From Cryomorpha sp963741985 (lineage in GTDB: Bacteria > Bacteroidota > Bacteroidia > Flavobacteriales_D > Cryomorphaceae): DNA of 64,000 bases. This document shows, piece by piece, positions 44,960-53,829 of this stretch. The position numbers and the translations under genes are program-made. The stretch is from positions 744,001-808,000 of the forward strand of contig CAVUKD010000002.1 in assembly GCA_963741985.1 (NCBI GenBank), read 5' to 3'. Each line of letters opens with the position of its first letter. The first letter of the stretch is position 1. The notes beneath the pieces are model-generated. The model was not told where the DNA came from. It made no database searches and worked only from the letters and a program-made list of their open reading frames with translations.

Positions 44960-45214
44960 TTATGCTACAGCTGAAAGGCTTTCGTATTCAGTGTTCATCA
45001 GCACAGATTTCTTCATCGCAACAACTTTTCCGGGAATAAATGAATGAGCCATTCGTGTTACTATTAAATTCATTTTCATAAAGTCGAGCCGAATAATTTT
45101 TTCTTCGCTTGAATTATATCGGAGAACCATTTCCAATACATGGTTTAAAGTTGGGTGTTGATTATTTCGAAGTATTTCGACTGCCAGAGTCCTTTCTTTT
45201 TCAGTTACTGTCAT
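44960..45214 (-). CDS. Small protein of unknown function (84 residues)
   Basis: An 84-residue hydrophilic protein with no recognisable domain (starts MTVTEKERTLAVEILRNNQH). A perfect inverted repeat, TTTGTCT (45219-45225) and AGACAAA (45238-45244), lies directly before the start codon and may be an operator, which supports reality. It stands alone between the kinase gene and the 58-residue gene. Confidence 0.45.
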   Translation of the reverse strand: MTVTEKERTLAVEILRNNQHPTLNHVLEMVLRYNSSEEKIIRLDFMKMNLIVTRMAHSFIPGKVVAMKKSVLMNTEYESLSAVA

Positions 45215-45218
45215 GATG

Positions 45219-45244
45219 TTTGTCTTTGCGATATTATAGACAAA
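45219..45244. promoter_or_regulatory. Inverted repeat before the 84-residue gene
   Basis: TTTGTCT and AGACAAA are perfect seven-base arms with a 12-base spacer, ending four bases from the start codon. Position suggests a repressor or activator site. Confidence 0.35.
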
Positions 45245-45490
45245 GGACTTATGAGGTGAACAAAAATTGGACGAAACTGAGATAACGTTCGACTAAAATT
45301 ATAAAAAAGGTTGATTATTTGCTCGGGCGAGGGAATTAATTAAACAATATTCTCACTGATAATTTTTCAATTAGATAATAATATGGTGGATAAAGCTCAG
45401 ACACCTTTCATTTACCTTAAATGCCCAAGTAGCGAAGCCCCAAGTTTTGGAAACCTGTGATGTAGGAAGCATGGCGAATTCCTAAAGGTC

Positions 45491-45530
45491 AAAAAAAACC
45501 CATCTTACAAAAGGAGATGGGATATTTTTT
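45491..45530. terminator. Bidirectional intrinsic terminator
   Basis: CCCATCT (45499-45505) pairs with AGATGGG (45515-45521), flanked by eight A on one side and a T-rich run on the other, so it can stop transcription in both directions. On the minus strand it directly follows the 58-residue gene. Confidence 0.75.
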
Positions 45531-45543
45531 TAACCGGATGGAG

Positions 45544-45720
45544 CTATGCTGCCCGCGTCTTTCGAATGCGAATCAGCGAACTCACTTTAATTACATCCAA
45601 TGTGTTTTGATAAATCGTGCAGTTTAGCCGGATTATTTCACCGAGTAATTCATTTTCAGGGGTTTGTAAAAGCCGATTAAAATCGTTTTTCTTCAAACCC
45701 GAAAGACAGTTCTCTTTCAT
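45544..45720 (-). CDS. Small protein of unknown function (58 residues)
   Basis: The ATG at 45720 opens 58 codons (MKENCLSGLKKNDFNRLLQT and onward) ending KTRAA and stop, with a terminator 14 bases later. The terminator position suggests an expressed unit. The composition is basic and helical; no domain is recognised. Confidence 0.45.
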   Translation of the reverse strand: MKENCLSGLKKNDFNRLLQTPENELLGEIIRLNCTIYQNTLDVIKVSSLIRIRKTRAA

Positions 45721-45944
45721 AGCAGAATGTTCTTGAGTTTCACCTTGGTTCTTAAACAGGAATTTCTCAAAAAAGGTTACAAATTAGGATGCGAATGTAA
45801 TACAAGTATGGGATAAATTTCCCTTCTGAGTTGTTAAGAAAAATTCATTCTTTGTCCGATTAGTTAACACTCAATTGTTCCTTTCTAATACCCCGTCAAA
45901 TTATCTTGTACTTCGGATTAGCAGGGTCTTAGATAACCCAAATA

Positions 45945-45975
45945 ACAAAAGGCCGCCAAATTGGCGACCTTTTGT
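45945..45975 (-). terminator. Intrinsic terminator after the SusD-like gene
   Basis: ACAAAAGGcCGCC (45945-45957) faces GGCGaCCTTTTGT (45963-45975). On the minus strand the stem ends CCTTTTGTTATTT, in a suitable position 25 bases after the SusD stop. Confidence 0.7.
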
Positions 45976-45999
45976 AAAAGTAAGCACTAAATTTACTCT

Positions 46000-47505
46000 T
46001 TAATATTTATCCCAGAAAAGTTTGGTAGTCTTTGAATCACCACCAATTGCAGCAGCGGCTTGTGTATAGTTTGGACCATTCAAGGTTTGCTCTTCTACAG
46101 GATAATTAAACCTAACCGGAATATCAGCGTAAGAAAAGCCTAAGTTTGGTGGTACATTGAGTATTGGTGCATCCAACCTTCTCCATGTTGAATACCCCTC
46201 AAAACCACGTGAATAAAATGCAAGCCACTCTTGTTTACCAATGGCATATCTCCAGCCACTTGCACCTTCGACTACGGAGTATGCAACACTGTCTTGTGCA
46301 AGGTAGGTGTCGGCATCTCCCTGGGTACCACCCCAAGATATAATTGAAGCTGCAACCCCCTCATTGTAGTAATCTTCGACATTACCTGTGCTAATTAATC
46401 CGCTTGCATTAGCTTCCGCTAAATAGAACTGCATCTCAGTATAATCTATCAAAGTATTCGGATAAGTTGGATCTTTGAATGTATTACTCACATGCGTATA
46501 ATTAGAAAAGGAGTTCGTTGCTCCGTAGGTTCCTCCTGAATATACAACTGCATTGGTGGAATCCGTGATATTATCGTCAAAATAGAACGGACGACGCGGG
46601 TCTTCTAATGCATTCATATAATCTACCACCGTATTGGCCGCTACAAAATCACTACGACCTGATGCAACCAAATCTTCCCATAACGTATTGGTGTTGGGAA
46701 CGACGGTTGAATAAGGATACATCGCATTTTGCGAAGGATCAGCAATTATTCCAGCAGAAATTGCAGCCTGTGCTTTCCCACCCGGATCCAACGAAGGAAC
46801 ATCCATCACGGTAACGGCCATTTTGAATTTAAGCGAATTTGCAAAAGTGATCCAAGATGCTACGTCGCCATTAAATATATATTCCGCTGAAGGAGTAAAG
46901 CTGGTATAAGCTGGATTCAGCATTGCAATATCTGCATCCAGCCTTTCAAATAGCTTTGAATAGATGGTTTCCGCATCATCATAAGCTGGCGTAGTCGTAG
47001 TATTGAGATCAAGTGCCTGAGAATAAGGCACATTTCCAAACGTATCCACCAATCGCTGATAAGTAAAAACCATTAGGATGTCTGTAATTGCCAATTTGTT
47101 ATCCCTAATAAAAGGTGCTTTTTCCGCTTCATCTGGAGATAGCCCTTCTAAGGTATATTGATCATTTGTCAGGGTCTTTGCTCTATCGAAGTCAATAAGC
47201 ACATCTCGATAGAAGGCAGACCAGACTCCCGTAGGTACATTTCTGTTTGTAACATTGTATTGACTTTCATCGGGGTATTGGCATTCAGCCCAGTACTGCG
47301 ACCAAAGTTTCCAAACATTTAGGTTAACGTTGGTGCTGGCTATTTGATCCGAGAGATTCTGCTGTGCATTCGAGAAGAGATACTCTCCCGAAACATCTGA
47401 CGGACTCTTAGGATCCACATTTAGGTCTGCAAGGTTATCCTTGTTACACCCAGCGAAAATTAACGCCAGTAGACCAATAAATATTGATGATTTAATTATT
47501 TTCAT
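46000..47505 (-). CDS. susD: SusD/RagB-type outer-membrane lipoprotein (SusD-like_2)
   Basis: A 501-residue lipoprotein with lipobox LALIFAGC, so lipidated at Cys. N-terminal region DNLADLNVDPKSPSDVSGEY is typical of the SusD-like_2 group, and helical TPR-like parts follow (TDILMVFTYQRLVDTFGNVP, LAFYSRGFEGYSTWRRLDAP). SusD proteins cap the paired SusC transporter and bind the nutrient. No glycoside hydrolase or sigma/anti-sigma pair is adjacent, so the substrate may be a peptide or other nutrient rather than a glycan. Confidence 0.92.
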   Translation of the reverse strand: MKIIKSSIFIGLLALIFAGCNKDNLADLNVDPKSPSDVSGEYLFSNAQQNLSDQIASTNVNLNVWKLWSQYWAECQYPDESQYNVTNRNVPTGVWSAFYRDVLIDFDRAKTLTNDQYTLEGLSPDEAEKAPFIRDNKLAITDILMVFTYQRLVDTFGNVPYSQALDLNTTTTPAYDDAETIYSKLFERLDADIAMLNPAYTSFTPSAEYIFNGDVASWITFANSLKFKMAVTVMDVPSLDPGGKAQAAISAGIIADPSQNAMYPYSTVVPNTNTLWEDLVASGRSDFVAANTVVDYMNALEDPRRPFYFDDNITDSTNAVVYSGGTYGATNSFSNYTHVSNTFKDPTYPNTLIDYTEMQFYLAEANASGLISTGNVEDYYNEGVAASIISWGGTQGDADTYLAQDSVAYSVVEGASGWRYAIGKQEWLAFYSRGFEGYSTWRRLDAPILNVPPNLGFSYADIPVRFNYPVEEQTLNGPNYTQAAAAIGGDSKTTKLFWDKY

Positions 47506-47516
47506 AGTTCTATCGA

Positions 47517-50500
47517 TTAAAAGTCAAGTTTTACACTGAAAGAAACGGTTCGGATAGAAGGCAAAGTTCCTGACTGCCATCCTTGAAGATTTCCGGAAGA
47601 TTGACCGGCTTCAGGGTCTGCATAAGGAAGATCCTTTTTAATAATCCAAAGATTATTTCCAACCAAACTAAATGAAACTCCCGTTAAGAAAGTATTAGCT
47701 AAAGCTTCAGCAGGCATTCTGTAAGTAATAGAGGCTTCACGGAGTTTAATGTACGTTGCATCGTAAATAAAGCCAGCATTGGGGTTTCTTGCGTACCCGA
47801 ACAATAAGTAGTTATTCGCATTTGAACGAACTGTATTTGGTTCACCACTTTCATTTACACCATCCAAAATAACTCCTCCACCTTCAGATATTGGGCTACG
47901 AACGGGGTTACCTTTGTCGTTGGTAAATACAGTTTCAGGATATAAGCCGGTAGCTTTTCCGTACCACTGATCCAATGAAAAGACCTGCCCTCCTTGCTGC
48001 CAATCAATAAGAAACCCTAATGACCAATTTTTATAAGTTACGGTGTTGGTAATTCCAGCAGTCCAGTCCGGGTTAATATTACCCAAAACATTATCGGTAG
48101 TAGTTGTCACTTCATAGTATCCGGCACTATTCACGACCGGCTGTCCATCAACGTAAACGTACTCGGTACCCTGAATTGTACCATAAGGTTCTCCTATAGT
48201 AGCATTAACAGTAATACCTCCTTGGAAACTTCCCAGCACCAAATTTTGAGCATCATTATAAAGACTTAGCAATTCACTATTATTTTTAGTCCAGTTAACA
48301 TTGATGTTCCATGCAAAATTTTCGGTTTGAACGGGAGTACCATAGAGCTGTAGCTCAATTCCGCTATTACGGATTTCTGCAGCATTTACATAATACGACG
48401 AATAGCCCGATGCGCGCGAAACACGTGCCGGTACAATACCATCAACCGTTTTATTGTTGTAATATGCAAAATCAAACCCGACACGACTTTTTAGGAATTC
48501 CATATTCAAACCTGCTTCGAAAGATTTCGTGCGTTCTGGTTTCAGATCCGGATTTAGACGTGTATTAGGAACCGAGAAAAGAGGTGAGTTGTAGGGTATA
48601 TTTGCGTCATACGTTTCCAGTAGGGAGTGCACTGGGGCATCGTTACCTACTTCAGCATAGTTCAGACGAATTTTCCCAAAATCCAGCCAATCGGCATCAT
48701 CCATTAATTCCGAGAAAACAAAACTTCCCGAAACGGAAGGATAAACATAAGACATGTTATCCGTTGGAAGTGTTGAAGAAACGTCATTTCGGATTGAGGC
48801 GTCTAAATAAAGAAATCGTTTGTATCCCAATGATGCGTTCGCATATATACCGTTAATTCCTTGTCGCTGATCAACTTCGTATCCTTCAAGTGTTGGATTT
48901 ACTGAATTCGACAATGCGTATATATTAGGTACCACCAAACCGCCACTGGTACTCATTTTTACATTATTGTATCGATTTCGGCGAAGATTTGTACCGACCA
49001 AAACAGAGAGATTTAAATCTTCGTTCAAATCCTTATTAAATCGTGCATACAAGTCCAGATTCATTTCAGTAGCATTTATATTACTTCGCGCGTATCCGGA
49101 AGGGACGGTATTAATATTTGCTTGAAATGGGCTTGCGCCAAAAGGATTAGCTATACTCCCTACTGCCAATCGCTCTTCAATAAGCATCGCGTATTGATCC
49201 AGTGAAGCTTGACCAGTTATAGTAAGCCAATCAGCCACTTGGTATTCAGCTTTAGCATATCCATACAAGCGGTCTCTTCGGTCAGAAGTATAGTTTTCAT
49301 TCCGTTGCCAATAGGGGTTGTCCCAGTAAAGTGGCACAGGATCAGAACTACTATTTGGATTCCAGGTCACATTTCGACCCGTAGACTCATAAATATCCTT
49401 GAGTTCCTGAACATCTACATTTGTCTCCCACCATTGGCGAAAGTTACTCATAATATTACCGCTGTATCCGGTAGAGTTACGACCAATAGTCTCAGTATTT
49501 ACATAGTTCGCACTTCCAGAAACCTTAAGCTTATCACTCAGATTCATTGTACCCGTTAAGCCCAAACTGTTCCGGGTTAGCTTACTATTTGGAAGGATAC
49601 CCGTCTGGTCCAAACGACCATAATTCAAACGAAAAGTTCCTTTCTCGTCTCCTCCATAAAGTGAGATATTATTGTCATAACTTGTTAGAGTTTCAAAGAA
49701 GGAGAAAGGCCCGTTTTCAGCATTTACCCATGGTCGGGCGGTCTGAAAGTATGGCGACTCAGGCACAAATGAATCCCAACCATATACCATTAAATTCGGA
49801 TCGAAAGGGGCACCGTAAGAACCATCCTCTGTATAAGGTACAACTAAATCGTCTACACCATCACCATTGATATCTTCCTGATAGAAATAGGGATTTGAAG
49901 CGGGTCCATAAAATGGTCCATAACCCGCCCCATACTGATCTTGATATTCGGGAAAAGTGGTTTTATCGGCCCATCCAAGTTGAGCCTTAGAATTTATCGT
50001 TACACCGATTTTTTTCTTGCCTTTTAAGTCCTTCCCTTTTTTTGTGGTAATCATTACTACACCATTAGCAGCGCGTGAACCATAAAGGGCAGTTGCAGCA
50101 GCTCCTTTCAGAACATTGACTGACTCAATAGTATTTGGGTCAATATCAGCTATCGCATTACCATAGTCGAATCCTTTTCCTCCCTGGGTCTGATAATTCG
50201 AGTTCACATTTTGATTGTTCAGTGGTACACCGTCAACAACAAAAAGTGCTTGATTATTACCAACAATAGATGAAAAACCCCTGATAATAACATTGGAAGA
50301 TCCTCCGATATTTCCGCTATTCTTGATTTGAACTCCAGCTACTTTACCAGAAAGGTTATTGACAAAGTTGTTGGTAGAGACATTACTTACGTCATCCCCC
50401 TTCACTTCCTGCGTGGCATATCCGAGCGATTTCTTGTCGCGGGTAACACCCAAAGCGGTTACTACGAATTCATCCAGATTGACACCGGTAAGCAGACTAA

Positions 50501-50777
50501 CATTATAAACATCTGCACTACCAACCGTAATCTTGCGATCTTGCATCCCAATAAAACTTACAACGAGCACTTTGCCCACTTCAGTTTGGATGCTGTACTT
50601 ACCATTGATATCGGAAACGGCACCATTGGTAGTACCTTCTACTACAACCGTAGCGCCTGGGAGAGTTTCCCCAGAGTCCTTGGATGTAATCGTTCCTGTG
50701 ACTGTTTTCGTCTGCCCGAATAGCAGTGCTGATGTAATTACCATCAGTCCTGTGAGCAGAAATTTGCTAATTTTCAT
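47517..50777 (-). CDS. susC: SusC/RagA family TonB-linked outer-membrane transporter
   Basis: A 1086-residue TonB-dependent transporter with signal peptide (LLTGLMVITSALLFGQ), a carboxypeptidase-regulatory-like domain at about 22-105 (KTVTGTITSKDSGETLPGAT), plug domain (GVNLDEFVVTALGVTRDKKS; VIIRGFSSIVGNNQALFVVD; NVLKGAAATALYGSRAANGV) and a 22-strand beta barrel ending in an aromatic residue (SVKLDF). It is 11 bases upstream of the SusD-like gene, forming one operon. Confidence 0.95.
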   Translation of the reverse strand: MKISKFLLTGLMVITSALLFGQTKTVTGTITSKDSGETLPGATVVVEGTTNGAVSDINGKYSIQTEVGKVLVVSFIGMQDRKITVGSADVYNVSLLTGVNLDEFVVTALGVTRDKKSLGYATQEVKGDDVSNVSTNNFVNNLSGKVAGVQIKNSGNIGGSSNVIIRGFSSIVGNNQALFVVDGVPLNNQNVNSNYQTQGGKGFDYGNAIADIDPNTIESVNVLKGAAATALYGSRAANGVVMITTKKGKDLKGKKKIGVTINSKAQLGWADKTTFPEYQDQYGAGYGPFYGPASNPYFYQEDINGDGVDDLVVPYTEDGSYGAPFDPNLMVYGWDSFVPESPYFQTARPWVNAENGPFSFFETLTSYDNNISLYGGDEKGTFRLNYGRLDQTGILPNSKLTRNSLGLTGTMNLSDKLKVSGSANYVNTETIGRNSTGYSGNIMSNFRQWWETNVDVQELKDIYESTGRNVTWNPNSSSDPVPLYWDNPYWQRNENYTSDRRDRLYGYAKAEYQVADWLTITGQASLDQYAMLIEERLAVGSIANPFGASPFQANINTVPSGYARSNINATEMNLDLYARFNKDLNEDLNLSVLVGTNLRRNRYNNVKMSTSGGLVVPNIYALSNSVNPTLEGYEVDQRQGINGIYANASLGYKRFLYLDASIRNDVSSTLPTDNMSYVYPSVSGSFVFSELMDDADWLDFGKIRLNYAEVGNDAPVHSLLETYDANIPYNSPLFSVPNTRLNPDLKPERTKSFEAGLNMEFLKSRVGFDFAYYNNKTVDGIVPARVSRASGYSSYYVNAAEIRNSGIELQLYGTPVQTENFAWNINVNWTKNNSELLSLYNDAQNLVLGSFQGGITVNATIGEPYGTIQGTEYVYVDGQPVVNSAGYYEVTTTTDNVLGNINPDWTAGITNTVTYKNWSLGFLIDWQQGGQVFSLDQWYGKATGLYPETVFTNDKGNPVRSPISEGGGVILDGVNESGEPNTVRSNANNYLLFGYARNPNAGFIYDATYIKLREASITYRMPAEALANTFLTGVSFSLVGNNLWIIKKDLPYADPEAGQSSGNLQGWQSGTLPSIRTVSFSVKLDF

Positions 50778-50988
50778 AGGCTAAAATTTTGGTGGTTTTC
50801 TAGTTAATATTTCCTACTCAATCTTACATTTTTTGAGTATTTGAGGGGCAATGTAGAAATTATTACGAAGATTTAACAAGAGAATGCAAACAAATTTATT
50901 CAACCTTAACATTAAAATTACAATTAAGAAGCCTCTAAGTCATTTAGCCTGAATGATTCTTAGTCTTAAATAAAGTTTAAAAAAGCGC

Positions 50989-51019
50989 AAAAAAAAATGC
51001 CGGATATTGCTATCCGACA
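50989..51019 (-). terminator. Intrinsic terminator of the groEL operon
   Basis: On the minus strand, TGTCGGATA, loop, TATCCGGCA, then a run of nine or ten T. Arms have one mismatch. It lies 43 bases after the groEL stop. Confidence 0.85.
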
Positions 51020-51061
51020 CTTCGCTTGTGCATTTATGAGGCTAATTCACCACATTATTGA

Positions 51062-52702
51062 TTACATCATTCCGGGCATTCCTCCGCCCATTCCACCCAT
51101 AGCGGCGCCTGCTCCTTTATCTTCTTCTTCGATATCGGAAATAACACATTCGGTGGTTAAAAGCATTCCTGCAATAGAACCAGCATTTTCAAGTGCTACC
51201 CGGGCTACTTTTGTCGGGTCAATTACTCCAGAGGCAAAGAGATTTTCGTATTTCTCTGTACGTGCATTGTAGCCAAAGTCATCTTTTCCGTCGCGCACTT
51301 TCTGTACGATAACCGAACCTTCGCCACCGGCATTGGCAACAATCTGGCGCAGTGGTTCTTCAATGGCCCGACGAACAATCTGAATACCGGTATTTTCATC
51401 CATATTTTCGCCTTTCAACTTGGCAAGGCTCGAAATGGCTCGGATATAAGCAACACCACCACCAGGAATAATTCCCTCTTCCACAGCCGCTCTTGTTGCG
51501 TGAAGCGCATCATCTACACGATCCTTTTTCTCTTTCATTTCTACTTCAGTAGCAGCACCCACATATAGCACAGCTACTCCACCCGCTAACTTAGCAAGTC
51601 GTTCCTGAAGTTTTTCTTTGTCGTAATCAGACGTTGTAGACTCAATTTGAGCTTTAATCTGATTGACACGAGCTTCAATATCCGATTTTTTACCTACTCC
51701 ATTTACAATAGTAGTATTGTCTTTATCGATGCTGATTTTTTCGCAAGTACCCAAATCTTCGAGGGTTGCGTCTTCCAACTTACGGCCTTGTTCTTCAGAA
51801 ATCACCGTACCTCCGGTAAGGATGGCCAAATCTTCAAGCATTGCTTTACGACGATCACCAAATCCGGGAGCCTTTACTGCCGCTATTTTTAGTGAACCCC
51901 GAATTTTATTTACTACCAAAGTAGCAAGAGCTTCTCCTTCCACATCTTCAGAGATAATCAAAAGCGGACGGCCTGATTGCGCCGCTTTTTCTAATACAGG
52001 AAGAAGATCTTTCATGTTTGAAATCTTCTTGTCATAGATAAGGATGTAGGGGTTCTCAAGCTCAGCAACCATCTTTTCCGAGTTGGTTACGAAATAGGGA
52101 GATAGATATCCGCGATCGAACTGCATTCCCTCTACAATATCCACATAGGTTTCAGTACCTTTGGCTTCTTCGACAGTAATTACACCTTCTTTCTTCACTT
52201 TGGCCATGGCCTCAGCTATGAGTTTTCCAATTGTACTGTCGTTGTTTGCAGAAATGGTGGCTACCTGTTCTATTTTCGAATTGTCGTCGCCTACTTCGCG
52301 TGAATTTTTCTTAAGGTTTTCTACCACCGTAGCCACGGCTTTGTCTATTCCACGTTTTAAATCCATTGGATTGGCACCGGCGGCCACATTTTTCAGCCCT
52401 GTGGTTACCATGGCTTGCGCCAAAACGGTTGCGGTAGTGGTTCCGTCTCCGGCCATGTCAGCCGTTTTAGAAGCCACTTCTTTTACCATCTGAGCACCCA
52501 TGTTTTCAATAGGATCTTTAAGCTCAATTTCTTTGGCTACGGTTACTCCATCTTTAGTAATCATTGGAGCACCAAATTTTTTATCAATAATTACATTTCG
52601 TCCTTTTGGGCCGAGTGTAACTTTTACAGCATCTGCAAGTGCATCTACTCCTTTTTTGAGTTTGTCGCGGGCTGCGACATCAAAAGTGATTTTCTTAGAC
52701 AT
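51062..52702 (-). CDS. groEL: Chaperonin GroEL
   Basis: A 546-residue 60 kDa chaperonin forming double seven-membered rings. ATP-binding motifs GPKGRNVIIDKKFGAP and AGDGTTTATVLAQA, apical domain LLIISEDVEGEALATLVVN, and the Gly/Met-rich tail GGMGGGMPGMM are all present. It is separated from groES by an unusually long 321-base spacer but both point the same way. Confidence 0.98.
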   Translation of the reverse strand: MSKKITFDVAARDKLKKGVDALADAVKVTLGPKGRNVIIDKKFGAPMITKDGVTVAKEIELKDPIENMGAQMVKEVASKTADMAGDGTTTATVLAQAMVTTGLKNVAAGANPMDLKRGIDKAVATVVENLKKNSREVGDDNSKIEQVATISANNDSTIGKLIAEAMAKVKKEGVITVEEAKGTETYVDIVEGMQFDRGYLSPYFVTNSEKMVAELENPYILIYDKKISNMKDLLPVLEKAAQSGRPLLIISEDVEGEALATLVVNKIRGSLKIAAVKAPGFGDRRKAMLEDLAILTGGTVISEEQGRKLEDATLEDLGTCEKISIDKDNTTIVNGVGKKSDIEARVNQIKAQIESTTSDYDKEKLQERLAKLAGGVAVLYVGAATEVEMKEKKDRVDDALHATRAAVEEGIIPGGGVAYIRAISSLAKLKGENMDENTGIQIVRRAIEEPLRQIVANAGGEGSVIVQKVRDGKDDFGYNARTEKYENLFASGVIDPTKVARVALENAGSIAGMLLTTECVISDIEEEDKGAGAAMGGMGGGMPGMM

Positions 52703-53023
52703 ATTTCTTCTTTTTTATAATTGTTATGGTTAATTCGAGTTTGTCAATCTATGGTTCAGTGTTTGGATCGTTTCATACAGGCTTTTATTGGTATAAAGTT
52801 CAAAATTCTGTATGGGCTTATTGCAATTGCAAGGCTCACGAAAATAGTGGGTTTTACAGACCGCGACTATATTTAGAGTTTACCTATACAGTCCAGTGAC
52901 TCGGCCGGCATGTTCGATAGTCTGGCGCACGCTGCAATGAAAATCAGAGAATCCCGATGGATCGAGATGACTGCTTTCAAGCAGAGAGCAACGCCGATAG
53001 CGGACATTGTGGACAGACACTAT
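52703..53023. other. groES-groEL spacer with possible 44-codon frame
   Basis: A 321-base gap where most bacteria have fewer than 100. Its half near groES (52860-53020) is richer in G and C than the flanks. It carries a minus-strand frame from ATG at 53007 to stop at 52873 (MSAIGVALCLKAVISIHRDS, then on to CIGKL), which I do not recognise. CTGCTTTCAAGCAG near 52970 is a small hairpin. The region may hold an RNA leader for groEL. Confidence 0.4.
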
Positions 53024-53320
53024 TTAGTTTTTGCCGATCACACCAAAGATGTCTGACTCGCGCATAATGAGGAATTTTTTATCCTCGAGCTTGATTTCTG
53101 TACCGGCGTATTGGCCATAAAAAACCTGATCACCAGCTTTGATTTTAGGCTTTTTACCTTTTTCATCTTCTTCGCTCACCGAAACTACGGTTCCTTGTAA
53201 TGGTTTTTCTTTTGCAGTGTCGGGGATATAAATACCACTAGATGTTTTTTCTTCCGCAGCAGCAGCTTCAATCACTACTCTGTTTTGGGATCCGGCAATA
53301 GGTTTAAAATTTAATGACAT
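53024..53320 (-). CDS. groES: Co-chaperonin GroES
   Basis: A 98-residue co-chaperonin ring subunit: MSLNFKPIAGSQNRVVIEAA at the start, the mobile loop EEKTSSGIYIPDTAKEKP, and KIKAGDQVFYGQYAGTEIKL. The ATG at 53320 is preferred to an in-frame codon 33 bases upstream because it gives the standard length and N-terminus. It lies 153 bases after the end of secG. Confidence 0.96.
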   Translation of the reverse strand: MSLNFKPIAGSQNRVVIEAAAAEEKTSSGIYIPDTAKEKPLQGTVVSVSEEDEKGKKPKIKAGDQVFYGQYAGTEIKLEDKKFLIMRESDIFGVIGKN

Positions 53321-53414
53321 TGTTTTCGAGTTATTAGAGTTATGCTTTCGCAAATGTCATTAAATGTGCCAATCAGCTATACCTGCTAAGATTTCCGATT
53401 TTTGAGACAGGAAC

Positions 53415-53450
53415 AAAAAAAATGTCAGTGTGATATGACACACTGACATT
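53415..53450 (-). terminator. Intrinsic terminator after secG
   Basis: On the minus strand AATGTCAGTGTG, six-base loop, CACACTGACATT form a perfect 12-base stem (53421-53450) followed by a run of T (53415-53422). It ends the secG transcript, so groES likely has its own promoter. Confidence 0.88.
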
Positions 53451-53473
53451 TAAAAGTTTTTATCGGACAGGAA

Positions 53474-53827
53474 TTACTTCGCGCTGTCTCCGGGATTCTG
53501 TCCCTGATCCTGAGGTATCTCTGCCGCACCCTGATCATCTGAATTCGGTTGAGCAGGAGCTGTTTCTTGGTACTGCGGGGCAATCGATTCTATAGTGCCC
53601 CTGCTTTTCTGTTGAATAGCCGCAGAAATGAGACAAAGCACAAAAAGTCCGATAGCCAGCGTCCAGGTACTCTTTTCCAGAAAGTCGCCTGTACGTTTTA
53701 CGCCACCAATTTGATTGGCTGACTGAAAGCTCGAATCGAGTCCTCCCCCTTTGGGATTTTGAATTAAAACGATGAGTGCTAAAAAGACACAAACCAGTAT
53801 GATGAGCACAAAAATGAAAATTTGCAT
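53474..53827 (-). CDS. secG: Preprotein translocase subunit SecG
   Basis: A 117-residue inner-membrane protein with the two SecG helices (FIFVLIILVCVFLALIVLIQ; WTLAIGLFVLCLISAAI) and the signature LIQNPKGGGLDSSFQSANQI. It is part of SecYEG. The C-terminal 45 residues are acidic and rich in Gln and Pro (TAPAQPNSDDQGAAEIPQDQ), as in other Bacteroidota. Confidence 0.92.
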   Translation of the reverse strand: MQIFIFVLIILVCVFLALIVLIQNPKGGGLDSSFQSANQIGGVKRTGDFLEKSTWTLAIGLFVLCLISAAIQQKSRGTIESIAPQYQETAPAQPNSDDQGAAEIPQDQGQNPGDSAK

Positions 53828-53829
53828 AG

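Larger units (their letters stand above)
45215..45543. other. Intergenic region between two small genes
   Basis: Apart from the inverted repeat at 45219-45244 and the terminator at 45491-45530, nothing recognisable: AT-rich, no longer open frame and no RNA gene seen. Confidence 0.4.

Noticed and set aside
48311..50784. Several plus-strand frames of 80-130 codons within susC
   Set aside because: They are complements of the SusC coding sequence and show no domains or signals.
53321..53400. Possible sigma-54 promoter TTGGCAC...TTTGC upstream of groES
   Set aside because: The spacing between GG and GC is 17 bases rather than 10.
53415..53450. CIRCE-like heat-shock operator upstream of groES
   Set aside because: The sequence does not match TTAGCACTC-N9-GAGTGCTAA; its T run shows it is the secG terminator.
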